From Limimaricola cinnabarinus (lineage in GTDB: Bacteria > Pseudomonadota > Alphaproteobacteria > Rhodobacterales > Rhodobacteraceae), in the NCBI RefSeq assembly GCF_002723615.1, contig NZ_KZ304951.1, positions 331,344-395,343 of the forward strand: 64,000 bases of DNA, given 5' to 3'. The position numbers and the translations under genes are program-made. This document shows, in pieces, positions 46,338 through 56,500 of this stretch (positions within the stretch are counted from its first letter, which is position 1; the number at the start of each line of letters is the position of its first letter). A model generated the notes under the pieces. It was given only the letters and a program-made list of their open reading frames with translations, did not search any database and was not told the DNA's origin.

Positions 46338-47636
46338 ATGCACGACATCCGCGCCATCCGCGACAACCCCGACGCCTTCGACGCCGCCCTGGCCCGCCGC
46401 GGGATGTCTGGCGTGTCGTCGCGTATCCTGGCGCTCGATGACGCGCGCCGGGCCAAGATCCACGCCGCCGAGACCGCCAAGGCCGAGCAGAACCGCGCCT
46501 CGAAAGAGGTCGGCGCGGCGAAGGGCCGCGGCGACGAGGCCGAATTCGAGCGGCTGCGCGCGCTGGTGGCCGAGAAGAAGGCCGAGATTGCCCGGCTGAA
46601 CGAGGAGGCGCAGGCCGAGGACGAGGCGCTGCGCCAGCTGCTGCTGACCATCCCCAACCTGCCTTACGACGACGTGCCCGCGGGCGCCGACGAGGACGAC
46701 AATGTCGAACTGAAGCGCCACGGCACGCCGCGCCAGTTCAACTATGCCCCCAAGGAGCATTACGAGCTTCCGGCGGTGAAAGACGGCATGGATTTCGAGG
46801 TCGCGGCCAAGCTCTCGGGCTCGCGGTTCGTGGTGCTGTCGGGCGGCGTTGCCCGCCTGCACAGAGCGCTGGCGCAGTTCATGCTCGACACCCATGTCGA
46901 GGAGCACGGGCTGACCGAAACCATGACCCCGGTGCTGGTGCGCGAGGACGCGATGATCGGCACCGGCCAGCTGCCCAAGTTCGGCGAGGACAGCTACCAG
47001 ACCACGACCGGCTGGTGGCTCATCCCCACGGCGGAGGTGACGCTGACCAACCTCGTGGCCGACAGCATGGTCGAAGAAAGCTACCTGCCGCGCCGCTACG
47101 TGGCCGACACGCAGTGCTTCCGCTCCGAGGCGGGCAGCGCCGGGCGCGACACATCGGGCATGCTGCGCCAGCACCAGTTCGAGAAGGTCGAGATGGTGTC
47201 GGTGGTGCATCCCGACCAGTCCGAGGCCGAGCACGAGCGCATGCTGGGCTGCGCCGAAGCGATCCTCGAAAAGCTGGGCCTGCCCTATCGCACCATGCTT
47301 TTGTGCGCGGGCGACATGGGCGCGGGCGCGCGGCGGACCTATGATATCGAGGTCTGGCTGCCCGGGCAGGACCGCTACCGGGAGATCAGCTCGATCTCGA
47401 CCTGCGGCGATTATCAGGCGCGGCGCATGAACGCCCGCTTCCGCCCCGAGGGCGGCGGCAAGCCCGAATTCCTGCACACGCTCAACGGCTCCGGCCTCGC
47501 CGTGGGCCGAACGCTGATCGCCGTGCTGGAGAACGGGCAGGAAGAGGACGGCTCGGTGACGCTGCCCGAGGTGCTGCACCCCTATCTGGGCGGCCGGACG
47601 AAGCTTTCGGCGTCGGGCGAACTGGTCCGCGACTGA
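46338..47636 (+). CDS. serS: Seryl-tRNA synthetase
   Basis: Charges tRNA-Ser (and tRNA-Sec if present). The 432-residue class II synthetase has the N-terminal coiled-coil tRNA-binding arm (about residues 30-100). Motif 2 is [25 protein letters not shown] and motif 3 [19 protein letters not shown] 46338 ([11 protein letters not shown]) is the common N-terminus; ATG 46323 would add five residues. Confidence 0.96.
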   Translation: MHDIRAIRDNPDAFDAALARRGMSGVSSRILALDDARRAKIHAAETAKAEQNRASKEVGAAKGRGDEAEFERLRALVAEKKAEIARLNEEAQAEDEALRQLLLTIPNLPYDDVPAGADEDDNVELKRHGTPRQFNYAPKEHYELPAVKDGMDFEVAAKLSGSRFVVLSGGVARLHRALAQFMLDTHVEEHGLTETMTPVLVREDAMIGTGQLPKFGEDSYQTTTGWWLIPTAEVTLTNLVADSMVEESYLPRRYVADTQCFRSEAGSAGRDTSGMLRQHQFEKVEMVSVVHPDQSEAEHERMLGCAEAILEKLGLPYRTMLLCAGDMGAGARRTYDIEVWLPGQDRYREISSISTCGDYQARRMNARFRPEGGGKPEFLHTLNGSGLAVGRTLIAVLENGQEEDGSVTLPEVLHPYLGGRTKLSASGELVRD

Positions 47637-47703
47637 ACGCCGCGCCTTATCGATTTTGCGCCGTCCGGTTGAACCACCGGGCGGCGCAATGCGTAATGGA
47701 GGC

Positions 47704-48408
47704 ATGAGAACCTTCATCGCATGGGCCATCCTCGCCCTTTCCATCAGCTTCGCGGTCGCGCCGCTGCTGTCCTCGCCCTTTTCCGGCTTCACCGCCGACC
47801 AGCTGCCCAACCCGCAGATCGACCCGCCGGTGCAGCCCGCGGGCTGGGCCTTTTCGATCTGGGGGCTGATCTACCTGTGGCTGATCGTCTCCGCCGCCCA
47901 TGGCGTCTGGAAGCGCTCGGATGCCGAGGATTGGCACCGCGCCCGGCTGCCGCTGCTCGTGGCGCTCGGCGTCGGCACGCCGTGGCTTGCCATCGCCAAT
48001 GCCAGCGCGATCTGGGCGACGATCACGATATTCGTGATGGCGGCGGGGGCGATCGGCGCGTTTCTCGCGGCGCCCGCGCGCGATATCTGGTGGTTCCGCG
48101 TGCCGGTGGGCATCTTTGCGGGCTGGCTCTCGGCGGCGAGCTTCGTGAGCCTCGGCTCGACGGCGGCGGGCTACGGCCTCGTCATGGGGCAGACCGGCTG
48201 GGCGATCCTGTGCGTGTTTCTGGCCACCCTGCTGGCGCTGGCGGTGCAGTCGCGCCGCCCGCGCGCGGCGTCCTACGGGCTGGCGGTGGCCTGGGCACTC
48301 ATCGCCATCGTGGTGGCCAACGGGCTGACCCTGCCGGGCCTCGTCGCGCTGGCGAGCCTCGTGGCCATTCTCGGCGCGCTGGCGCTGGCGCGCCGGGTCT
48401 CTTCCTGA
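47704..48408 (+). CDS. TspO-like polytopic membrane protein
   Basis: A 234-residue membrane protein with about seven hydrophobic segments. The sequence PPVQPAGWAFSIWGLIYLWLI resembles the PxW.F..VW..LY motif of the TspO/MBR (tryptophan-rich sensory) family, but the protein is longer than classic TspO (about 160). Ligand unknown (porphyrin-like in TspO). ATG 47704 begins a signal-anchor-like segment; an ATG at 47689 is possible. It lies 67 bp after serS. Confidence 0.7.
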   Translation: MRTFIAWAILALSISFAVAPLLSSPFSGFTADQLPNPQIDPPVQPAGWAFSIWGLIYLWLIVSAAHGVWKRSDAEDWHRARLPLLVALGVGTPWLAIANASAIWATITIFVMAAGAIGAFLAAPARDIWWFRVPVGIFAGWLSAASFVSLGSTAAGYGLVMGQTGWAILCVFLATLLALAVQSRRPRAASYGLAVAWALIAIVVANGLTLPGLVALASLVAILGALALARRVSS

Positions 48409-48418
48409 TCCATGAATG

Positions 48419-48443
48419 AAAAGAGCGCCTTGCGGCGCTCTCT
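48419..48443. terminator. Bidirectional terminator
   Basis: AAGAGCGCC-TTGC-GGCGCTCTCTT between the convergent TspO-like and der genes, with A/T-rich ends on both sides. Confidence 0.65.
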
Positions 48444-48448
48444 TCAGT

Positions 48449-49900
48449 TCAGTCCTTGAGATGCTTGCGAAGCCGCGAGGGCTGCGCCTTCTTGCGGTCC
48501 TTGTAGGGGTTCTTCTTGCCCTGATCGCGCAGGAACAGCCGGATCGGCGTGCCCGGCATGTCAAAGTCGTTGCGCAAGCCATTGACGAGATAGCGCGAAT
48601 AGCTTTCGGGCACCGCATCGGGATAGGAGGTCATCACCACGAAGGCGGGAGGCCGCGTCTTCACCTGCGTGGCGTAACGCATCTTGATCCGGCGGCCGCC
48701 GGGCGCGGGCGGCGGGTGCTGCTCCAGCATGCCGACGAGCCAGCGGTTGAGCTGCGCGGTCGAGATGCGGGTGTTCCAGACGGCGTGGGCGCGCAGGATC
48801 GCGTCATGCAGCCGGTCGAGGCCGCGCCCGGTCTTGGCCGAGACGGTGACCAGCGGCGCGCCGCGCAGCTGCGGCAGGAGCCGCTCGAAGCTCTCCTTCA
48901 GGGATTTCAGCTTCTCCTGCTTCTCATCCTCGAGATCCCACTTGTTGACCGCGATGACCACCGCCCGGCCCTCGCGCTCGGCCAAATCGGCGATGCGCAG
49001 ATCCTGCTGCTCGAAGGGAATGTCCACGTCGAGCAGGACGACCACGACCTCGGCGAACTTCACTGCGCGCAGCCCGTCGGAGACCGACATCTTCTCCAGC
49101 TTTTCCTGCACTTTGGCGCGCTTGCGCATGCCGGCGGTGTCGAAGATGCGGAACGGCGTGCCGTTCCAGTCGATGGCGAGCGAGATGGCGTCGCGGGTGA
49201 TCCCGGCCTCGGGGCCGGTCAATAGCCGCTCCTCGCCGAGGATCTTGTTGATCAGCGTCGATTTCCCGGCATTGGGCCGCCCGACCACGGCGACCTGAAG
49301 GGGCCGCTCTTTCGTCGGGGCAAAGGGCGCGTCCTCGTCGGTCTCGCCTTCTTCGTCGACATCGACATCCATCACCGGCGCGTCTTCCTCGGCGCGGGCC
49401 TCGAATTCGCCCGCGAGCGGCTCCAGCATCGCCAGAAGCTCGCTCATCCCCTCGCCATGCTCGGCCGAAAGCCCCAGCGGCTCTCCGAGACCCAGCGCAT
49501 AGGCCTCGATCAACCCGCCCGCGCCCGCGCGGCCCTCGGCCTTGTTGGCGGCGAGGATCACGTGCTTGGCGCGCTTGCGCAGGATGTCGGCAAAGATCTC
49601 GTCGGCGGGCAGCACGCCCGCGCGCGCGTCGATCATGAACAGGCAGACATCGGCCATGTCGACCGCCCGCTCGGTCAGCCGCCGCATCCGGCCCTGAAGG
49701 CTTTCATCGGTGGCGACTTCGAGACCGGCGGTGTCGATCACGGTGAATCGCAACGGACCCAGCTTGGCCGGGCCCTCGCGCAGGTCGCGGGTGACGCCGG
49801 GCTGGTCGTCCACCAACGCCAGCTTGCGCCCGACAAGGCGGTTGAACAGCGTGGACTTGCCCACATTGGGCCGTCCGACGATGGCAAGGGTGAAACTCAT
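48449..49900 (-). CDS. der: Ribosome assembly GTPase Der (EngA)
   Basis: Essential GTPase for 50S maturation. The 483-residue protein has two tandem G domains (GRPNVGKS at about residue 8 and GRPNAGKS at about 208), separated by an acidic linker ([16 protein letters not shown]), and a C-terminal KH-like domain ending in [19 protein letters not shown]. Neighbours yfgM and bamB upstream are the conserved arrangement. Confidence 0.97.
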   Translation of the reverse strand: MSFTLAIVGRPNVGKSTLFNRLVGRKLALVDDQPGVTRDLREGPAKLGPLRFTVIDTAGLEVATDESLQGRMRRLTERAVDMADVCLFMIDARAGVLPADEIFADILRKRAKHVILAANKAEGRAGAGGLIEAYALGLGEPLGLSAEHGEGMSELLAMLEPLAGEFEARAEEDAPVMDVDVDEEGETDEDAPFAPTKERPLQVAVVGRPNAGKSTLINKILGEERLLTGPEAGITRDAISLAIDWNGTPFRIFDTAGMRKRAKVQEKLEKMSVSDGLRAVKFAEVVVVLLDVDIPFEQQDLRIADLAEREGRAVVIAVNKWDLEDEKQEKLKSLKESFERLLPQLRGAPLVTVSAKTGRGLDRLHDAILRAHAVWNTRISTAQLNRWLVGMLEQHPPPAPGGRRIKMRYATQVKTRPPAFVVMTSYPDAVPESYSRYLVNGLRNDFDMPGTPIRLFLRDQGKKNPYKDRKKAQPSRLRKHLKD

Positions 49901-49948
49901 CTCAGGGTCTTTCGCGTGCGGAAGCAGGCCCCATACACCGATTGCGCG

Positions 49949-51253
49949 TCAACGGAAAGCGGCAAGCGCACCATCGGCGGTCACGACGTAAAGGACACCG
50001 CCCGCGACGATCGGCGCGCTCGCGGCACCGCCTTCGAGCGGCAACTCGGCCAAGAGCCCGCCGCTGCGCGGATCATATTGCCGGATCACGCCGTCGGAGG
50101 AGGCCACGATCAGCCGGCCACCGGCGAGGACGGGGCCGTAATGCGCGGTCGGACGCGCCCGGCGCAGGAAGCCGCCGGCCTCGCCTTGGGGCAGGTCGCG
50201 CCGCCAGACGGTCGCGCCCGTGGCGGCCTCGATGCGCTGCAGCTGGCCGATATCATTGAGCAGGAACAGCGCATCCCCCGCGGGCACCACGGACCCGAGC
50301 GGGCCGTCGGCCACGCTCCACAAGGGTTCGCCGGTGAAATCATCGAGCGCGGAAAGACGCCCGGAGGCGTTGCCGACATAGACCCGGCCATCCTCGATCA
50401 CCGGATCGGCGGTGATGCCGGTCGCGGTCAGCGCCGCGGCCTCGCCGGGCCGCCGCCCGGCGACCACCGAGGACCAGCGCGGCCGGCCGCCCTGCGCGAA
50501 GACGCCCGTCACCTCGCCGGAGGCGAAGGCGAACACCGCGAGATCGCCGCTGACCGCCGGGCCCGCGCCGCCATCGAAGCGCGAGACGTCCTCGACGCCC
50601 GAGACGCGCCAGCGCACGCGGCCGGTGCGCGCATCCACGGCAAGGCCGCTTCCGTCGCGCGCGGTGACATAGACCAGATCCCCGACCACCGCCGGCGCAC
50701 CGGCCCTCGGCGCGCCGAGATCTTGGGTCCACAGCCGCGCGCCGCTTGCGGCGTCGAAGGCGACAAGCTCGCCGAAGCCGGTCACCGCGAAGAGCCGGGC
50801 GCCATCGGTCGCGAGCCCGCCGCCCGAGGCATCGCCGGCCGGCTCACCGGCGGGAACGAGGCTCTGGCGCCACAGCGGCGCGCCGCCGGTGGTGAAGGCC
50901 GACACGCCCGACAGGGCGTTCATGGCAAAGATGCGTCCGGCGGCGACCACCGGCTCGGCGGTGATGCGCAGCTTGCGGGTTTCGCCCGCGCCCAGATCGG
51001 CGCGAAACAGCGGCGCCAGATCCGCGCCCAGCGCCGGGTGGGCGATGTCGCGGTCTGCGCCGCCGCCGCGCTGCGGCCAATCGGCATTGGTGACGGGCGC
51101 CACGAGTGCGAGCGGCCGCGCCGCCCCGCCTTGCGCGGCCGCGCTGCCGGGCAGCGCCACGCCGATGCGGCTGCCCGGCAGCCGCTCCTCGGGCTCGCTG
51201 CAGGCCGCGAGAAGGGCCAGGGCCCCCGCTCCGATCACTCCGATGCGCCGCAT
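49949..51253 (-). CDS. bamB: Outer-membrane assembly lipoprotein BamB-like (PQQ beta-propeller)
   Basis: A 434-residue lipoprotein: signal MRRIGVIGAGALALLAAC with the lipobox Cys at 18, then about eight WD/PQQ-like propeller blades (LWRQSLVPAG, ARLWTQDLGAP, VRWRVSGVED, PLWSVADGP, TVWRRDLPQ). BamB links BamA with substrate barrels. The order yfgM-bamB-der supports the name. Confidence 0.9.
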   Translation of the reverse strand: MRRIGVIGAGALALLAACSEPEERLPGSRIGVALPGSAAAQGGAARPLALVAPVTNADWPQRGGGADRDIAHPALGADLAPLFRADLGAGETRKLRITAEPVVAAGRIFAMNALSGVSAFTTGGAPLWRQSLVPAGEPAGDASGGGLATDGARLFAVTGFGELVAFDAASGARLWTQDLGAPRAGAPAVVGDLVYVTARDGSGLAVDARTGRVRWRVSGVEDVSRFDGGAGPAVSGDLAVFAFASGEVTGVFAQGGRPRWSSVVAGRRPGEAAALTATGITADPVIEDGRVYVGNASGRLSALDDFTGEPLWSVADGPLGSVVPAGDALFLLNDIGQLQRIEAATGATVWRRDLPQGEAGGFLRRARPTAHYGPVLAGGRLIVASSDGVIRQYDPRSGGLLAELPLEGGAASAPIVAGGVLYVVTADGALAAFR

Positions 51254-51308
51254 GACTGCCCCTCGCCTCTGTTGTCTTGTCGCGCGCCCTTTATCGGCCG
51301 CTTGTCCG

Positions 51309-51980
51309 TCATTGCGTGGCCGGTGCCCCGGCCACGGTTTCGGGCGTCTCGCCCAGAGCGACCATCAGGCTTGCCGCCCGGTCGCGCAAGTCCGCGGAGG
51401 ATTCGGCGTCTTCGAGGATCGCGCGCAATTGTTCGAGCGCGGGCTCGCGGTCGCCCATGGAAAGCCGGATCAGGGCGATCTGTTCGAGCGCCAGCATGCG
51501 GAAGGGCGCGCCGGGCACCGACAGCGCCTCAAGCGCGAGAAGCCGGTCCTGCGGCGTCCGATCCGCCTCGATCAGCACGGATTTCAGTGCTGCGAGATCG
51601 CGGTAGATCTCGGGCACGTCGCCATTCGCGGCCAGCGCGTCGAGCGTGGCCACCGCCGCCGTCCCCTCGCCCAAAGCCGCCTGCTCGGCGGCGAGGAAGA
51701 GCGCAGGCACGACCGCGCCGGGCTGCGCCTGCACCAGCTCGCGCAGTTCGGCGATGCGCGTCTCCGCCTCGGGTTCGGCCTGTGCCGCGAGAAGCGCGTC
51801 GCCGCGCGCCTGGGCCGCGGCGGTGATCCGCGACTGGCGCCATTCATAGGCCGCCGCGCCGCCGACGATCAGCAGCACGAGGACGATCCCGATCCAGCCA
51901 TAGCGCCGCAAAAGGACATAAAGCCGCTCGCGGCGGACCTCTTCGCTCACTTCGTCGATGAAGCTGTCGGGATTGCTCAC
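51309..51980 (-). CDS. YfgM-like membrane-anchored TPR protein
   Basis: A 223-residue protein with a cytoplasmic head (FIDEVSEEVRRERLYVLLRRYG), one transmembrane helix (WIGIVLVLLIVGGAAAYEW, about residues 30-48) and periplasmic tetratricopeptide-like repeats. YfgM associates with SecYEG and periplasmic chaperones. GTG 51980 is chosen: GGGGGA lies eight bases upstream and it fits the family N-terminus, whereas the upstream ATG frame gives unconserved sequence. Confidence 0.82.
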   Translation of the reverse strand: MSNPDSFIDEVSEEVRRERLYVLLRRYGWIGIVLVLLIVGGAAAYEWRQSRITAAAQARGDALLAAQAEPEAETRIAELRELVQAQPGAVVPALFLAAEQAALGEGTAAVATLDALAANGDVPEIYRDLAALKSVLIEADRTPQDRLLALEALSVPGAPFRMLALEQIALIRLSMGDREPALEQLRAILEDAESSADLRDRAASLMVALGETPETVAGAPATQ

Positions 51981-52146
51981 GCCCTGGTCCCCCTTGGGTT
52001 GCGCCTTGGTGCCGTGTTCGGCCGCGCCGGTCCGGGCGCCGTCTCGGATCGCGCCCGTCTTATCGTGAAGCCGGGCGCGGGAACAAGACCCGCTCGACAC
52101 ACGCGCCGCCGCGGCGCAGCGCCCTGTCGAGCAATGTTCGGAACGC

Positions 52147-52191
52147 TTGAGGCGTGGCGGCCTGCGGCGTAGTCTGAACCGAACGGTTCAG
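52147..52191 (+). promoter_or_regulatory. Promoter with overlapping palindromic operator of the RND efflux operon
   Basis: TTGAGG (52147-52152), 17-nt spacer, TAGTCT (52170-52175). A perfect 18-bp palindrome CTGAACCGAACGGTTCAG (52174-52191) starts inside the -10 and covers the expected start site, the position of a repressor site. A 15/18 match lies on the MFS pump promoter at 58506-58523. The size and shape suggest a TetR-family repressor, not encoded in this window. Confidence 0.65.
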
Positions 52192-52295
52192 GCCAGCCGC
52201 GCGAAAGGGTCGCCCCCGGCACAGGCCCGCGTTCATCCAAGGAGCGCCCGGCCGCCCTGTCGGTGGCGGGGCCCGTTGCCCGGAGAGGACGCGCC

Positions 52296-53522
52296 ATGAA
52301 ACCGATCCCCGTCGTCACCGCGATACTGGTGGCCGCCTTTCTTTACCTGCTGGTGATCGACCGCGACAGGCTCAGGGCGATCGCGCAGATCGGCCCCGAT
52401 GACGAAAGCGCGGCGTTGCAGGACGCGGACGCGCCCGCCCCCGGCATCGGCGTGGTGGCGCTGCGCAGCACGGCGCGCGAGGTCGACGACGCGGTGGTGC
52501 TGCGCGGGCGCACCGAGGCCGCGCGCGAGGTCGAGGTGCGCGCCGAGACGGCGGGCCGGGTGATCTCCGAGCCGCTGCGCCGGGGGGCCTTCGTCGAGAC
52601 CGGCGATCTGCTCTGCGTGCTCGACCCCGGCACCCGCGAGGTCGAGCTGGCCGAAGCCGAGGCCCGGCTCGGCGAGGCCGAAAGCCGCCTGCCCACCGCG
52701 CAGGCCGCGCAGGCCGAGGCGCAGGCCCGGCTGCGCGAGGCGGAGATCAATCTCAGCAATGCCAAGCGGCTCAGTGAAGGCGGCTACCAGAGCGAAACCT
52801 CGGTGATCAGCGCCGAGGCCGCGATGGAGGCGGCGGCGGCGCAGGTCCAGAGCGCGGCTTCCGGCCTCGTCTCGGCCCGCGCGGGCATCGACGCCGCCCG
52901 CGCCGCCGTCGCCGCCGCCGAGCGCGAGATCGACAAGCTGTCGATCCGCGCACCCTTTCACGGGGTGCTCGAAACCGACACCGCCGAGCTGGGCCTCTTG
53001 ATGCAGACCGGCGCGCCCTGCGCCACCATCCTCCAGCTCGATCCGATCCGGCTCGTGGGCTTCGTGCCCGAGGTCGATGTCGACAAGATCCGCGTCGGCG
53101 CGCCGGCGCGCGGTCGACTCGCCAGCGGCCGGGCGCTCGCGGGCGAGGTGCGCTTCGTGTCGCGCTCGGCCGACGAGACCACGCGGACCTTCCGCATCGA
53201 GGCGGTGGTGCCCAACCCCGACCTTGCGATCCGCGACGGCCAGACCGCCGAGATCCTGATCGACACCAATGGCACGCAGGCCCATCTGCTGCCGCAATCG
53301 GCGCTGACGCTCGACGATGCGGGCCGGCTCGGCGTGCGGCTGGTCGAGGAGACGGCGCAGGCGGCGGTGGCGCGTTTCGCCCCCGTGGCGCTGCTGCGCG
53401 ACACCGCCGAGGGCGTGCTGGTGGCCGGGCTGGAGCCGCGGGCGGACGTCATCGTGGTCGGGCAGGAATACGTGACCGACGGGGTGCGCGTTTCGCCGAG
53501 CTTCCGGGACGCGGCGCCATGA
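52296..53522 (+). CDS. RND efflux periplasmic adaptor (membrane fusion protein)
   Basis: A 408-residue adaptor joining an RND pump to an outer-membrane channel. It has an N-terminal membrane anchor (PIPVVTAILVAAFLYLLVI), a lipoyl half-motif (VEVRAETAGRVISEPLRRGAFVETGD), a long alpha-helical hairpin (about residues 105-215), the second lipoyl half (LSIRAPFHGVLETD) and a beta-barrel domain. GGAGAGGA precedes ATG 52296. Its stop overlaps the pump gene start by 4 nt. Transcription is probably repressor-controlled (see the operator at 52174-52191). Confidence 0.92.
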   Translation: MKPIPVVTAILVAAFLYLLVIDRDRLRAIAQIGPDDESAALQDADAPAPGIGVVALRSTAREVDDAVVLRGRTEAAREVEVRAETAGRVISEPLRRGAFVETGDLLCVLDPGTREVELAEAEARLGEAESRLPTAQAAQAEAQARLREAEINLSNAKRLSEGGYQSETSVISAEAAMEAAAAQVQSAASGLVSARAGIDAARAAVAAAEREIDKLSIRAPFHGVLETDTAELGLLMQTGAPCATILQLDPIRLVGFVPEVDVDKIRVGAPARGRLASGRALAGEVRFVSRSADETTRTFRIEAVVPNPDLAIRDGQTAEILIDTNGTQAHLLPQSALTLDDAGRLGVRLVEETAQAAVARFAPVALLRDTAEGVLVAGLEPRADVIVVGQEYVTDGVRVSPSFRDAAP

Positions 53523-56500
53523 CCGGCATCGTCGACTGGGCCGCCGCGCGGGCGCGGATGATTGTCGCCTTCATCGTGCTGAGCCTCGTGGCGGGGGGCG
53601 CGGCCTATATCGGCCTGCCCAAGGAGGGCGAGCCCGATATCGAGATCCCGGCGCTCTTCGTCTCCGTCCCCTTCCCCGGCATCTCGGCCGAGGACAGCGA
53701 ACAGCTGCTGGTCAAGCCGATGGAGACCCGCCTGTCGGATCTCGACGGGCTCAAGACCATGACCTCCACCGCCTCCGAAGGCTATGGCGGTGTCGCGCTG
53801 GAGTTCGAGTTCGGCTGGGACAAGACCAAGATCATGGCCGATGTGCGCGACGCGATGAACGCCGCCGAGGCCGAGTTTCCCGATGGGGCCGACGCCTGGT
53901 CGGTCAACGAGATCAACTTTTCCGAATTCCCGATCATCATCGTCAACCTGACTGGTGCCCTGCCCGAGCGCACGCTGATCCGCGTCGCCAAGGATCTGCA
54001 GGACCGGCTGGAGGGGCTCGACGCGGTGCTCTCGGCCGGTCTGGTGGGCCAGCGCGACGAAATGCTCGAGGTCGAGATCGACCCGCTCAGGCTCGAGGCC
54101 TACAACGTCACCGCCGCCGAGCTTCTGCAGATCGTCACCAACAACAACCTGCTGATCGCCGCCGGAGAGGTCGAGACGGCGCAGGGGGCCTTCGCGGTCA
54201 AGATCCCGTCGAGCTTCGACGAGCCGCGCGACATCTACGAGCTGCCGATCAAGACCAATGGCGACCGGGTGGTGACGCTGGGCGATCTCTCGACCATCCG
54301 GCTCACCTTCGAGGACCGCACCTCCACCGCGCGCTACAATGGCGAGACGACCGTGGCGCTGCAGGTGGTCAAGCGGCGCGGCTTCAACCTGATCGACACC
54401 GCGGCGCTGGTGCGCGAGACGGTCGCGGCCGAGCAGGAGAACTGGCCCGAGGAGCTCTCCATGGCGATCGAGGTCGGCACCTCGAACGACCAGAGCCGAC
54501 AGGTCGGCTCGATGGTGAGCCAGCTCGAAGGCTCGGTGCTGACCGCGATCGCGCTGGTGATGATCGTGGTGCTGGCGGCCCTCGGGCCGCGGCCCGCGCT
54601 GCTGGTGGGCTTCGCGATCCCGACCTCGTTCCTGTTGTGCTTCGCGCTCCTCGCGGTGATGGACATCACCATTTCCAACATCGTGATGTTCGGGCTGATC
54701 CTCGCGGTGGGGATGCTGGTGGACGGCGCCATCGTGGTGGTGGAATACGCCGACAAGCGCATCTCCGACGGCGTCGGCCCGATGCATGCCTATGTGGAGG
54801 CGGCCAAGCGGATGTTCTGGCCGGTGGTCTCCTCGACCGCGACGACGCTCTGCGCCTTTCTGCCGATGCTGTTCTGGCCCGGCGTGGCGGGGCAGTTCAT
54901 GGGCATGCTGCCGGTGACGCTGATCTTCGTGCTGTCGGCCTCTCTGGTCGTGGCGCTGATCTACCTGCCGGTGATGGGCGGCGTACTGGGCCGGGTGAGC
55001 CGCAGCTTCGGCCATGCCTCCGACGCGCTGCGCCGCCGCCTGCCCTGGGCGCTGCGCGCGGCGCTGGTGCCGCCCGCCGCCGCGCTGATCTTCGTCGGGC
55101 TGATGCTGGCGCTCAACCCGGGCTATCTCTCGGGCGAGGCGCGCCCCGCGACCGGGCTGGCCGAGGCAGCGCCCGGTCTGGCGCTGGCGTTTCTGGGCGC
55201 GGTCGCCACCACCGTGACCGGCGGCGCGGCCAAGATCCGCCGTGCGCCCAAGCGGGTGCGCGCGGGCTATCGCCGCTCGATCTTCGGGCGCGTCATCGCG
55301 CTGATCGCGGGCAACCCGGTGATGCCGCTGGTCACCATCGCCGCCGTCGGCGGCTTCGTCTTCTGGACCTTCACCTATTTCGGCACCCACAACAACGGCG
55401 TGGAGTTCTTCGTCGAGACCGAGCCCGAACAGGCGATCATCTACGTGCAGGCGCGCGGCAATCTGAGCCTTGCCGAAAAGGACGCGCTGGTGGCCGAGGC
55501 CGAGGCGCGCGTCGTGGGCTTTCCCGGCATCGGCTCGGTCTTCGCCTTTGCCGGCGAGGGCGGGCTCAATTCCAACACCGCGGGCGCCGGCGGCCCCGCC
55601 GATGCGGTGGGGCAGCTTCAGATCGAGCTCGTGCCATGGGAGGAGCGCGCCGCCTATGCCCGCGCGACCGGCTTCGATCCGGCCCTTCTCGACGGCAAGG
55701 TGGTGTTCGAGCGGCTGCAGGCGGAGCTGGAGGACATTCCCGGCATAAGAATCGAGATCCTCGACCTCGCGCAGGGGCCCGGCGCCTCGAAGCCCGTGAA
55801 CCTGCGGCTCACGGGCGATGATTTCGAGGCGCTGCGCGATGCCACCGCGCAGGCGCGCGCGCGGTTCGAGCAGACGACCGGGCTGACGCTGATCGAGGAC
55901 ACGCTGCCGCTGCCGGGCATCGACTGGCAGATCGACGTCGATGTCGAGAAGGCCGGGCGCTTCGGGGCCGACGTGGCGACGGTGGGCGCGATGGTGCAGC
56001 TCGTCACCCGCGGCATCGTGCTCGACACCATGCGGGTCGACAGCTCGGACGAGGAGATCGATATCCGGCTGCGCCTGCCCGAGGAGGACCGCGTGCTCTC
56101 GACGCTCGACAGCCTGCGGGTGCGCACGCCCACCGGGCTGGTGCCGCTGTCGAACTTCGTGACCCGCACCCCCGTGGCCAAGCTCGCCGAGATCACCCGC
56201 GTCGACCAGCAGCGCTATTTCGAGATCAAGGCCGATGTCGCGCCGGGGCTGGTCAGGCTCACCGAGGATGGCGAAAGCCGGATCGTGGCGCAGGAGGAGA
56301 TCGGGCCCGCGCTGCAGACGCGCATCGACGCGGGCGAGGTGAGCCGTGCGACGGTCAACGCCAATGAGCGGATCGAGGCGCTGACCGGCTGGCTGGAGAC
56401 CGATCCGCTGCCGGGCGGCATCGCATGGGAATGGACCGGCGACCAGCAGGACCAGGCCGAGAGCCAGGCCTTCCTGCAATCGGCCTTCGCGGGGGCGCTG

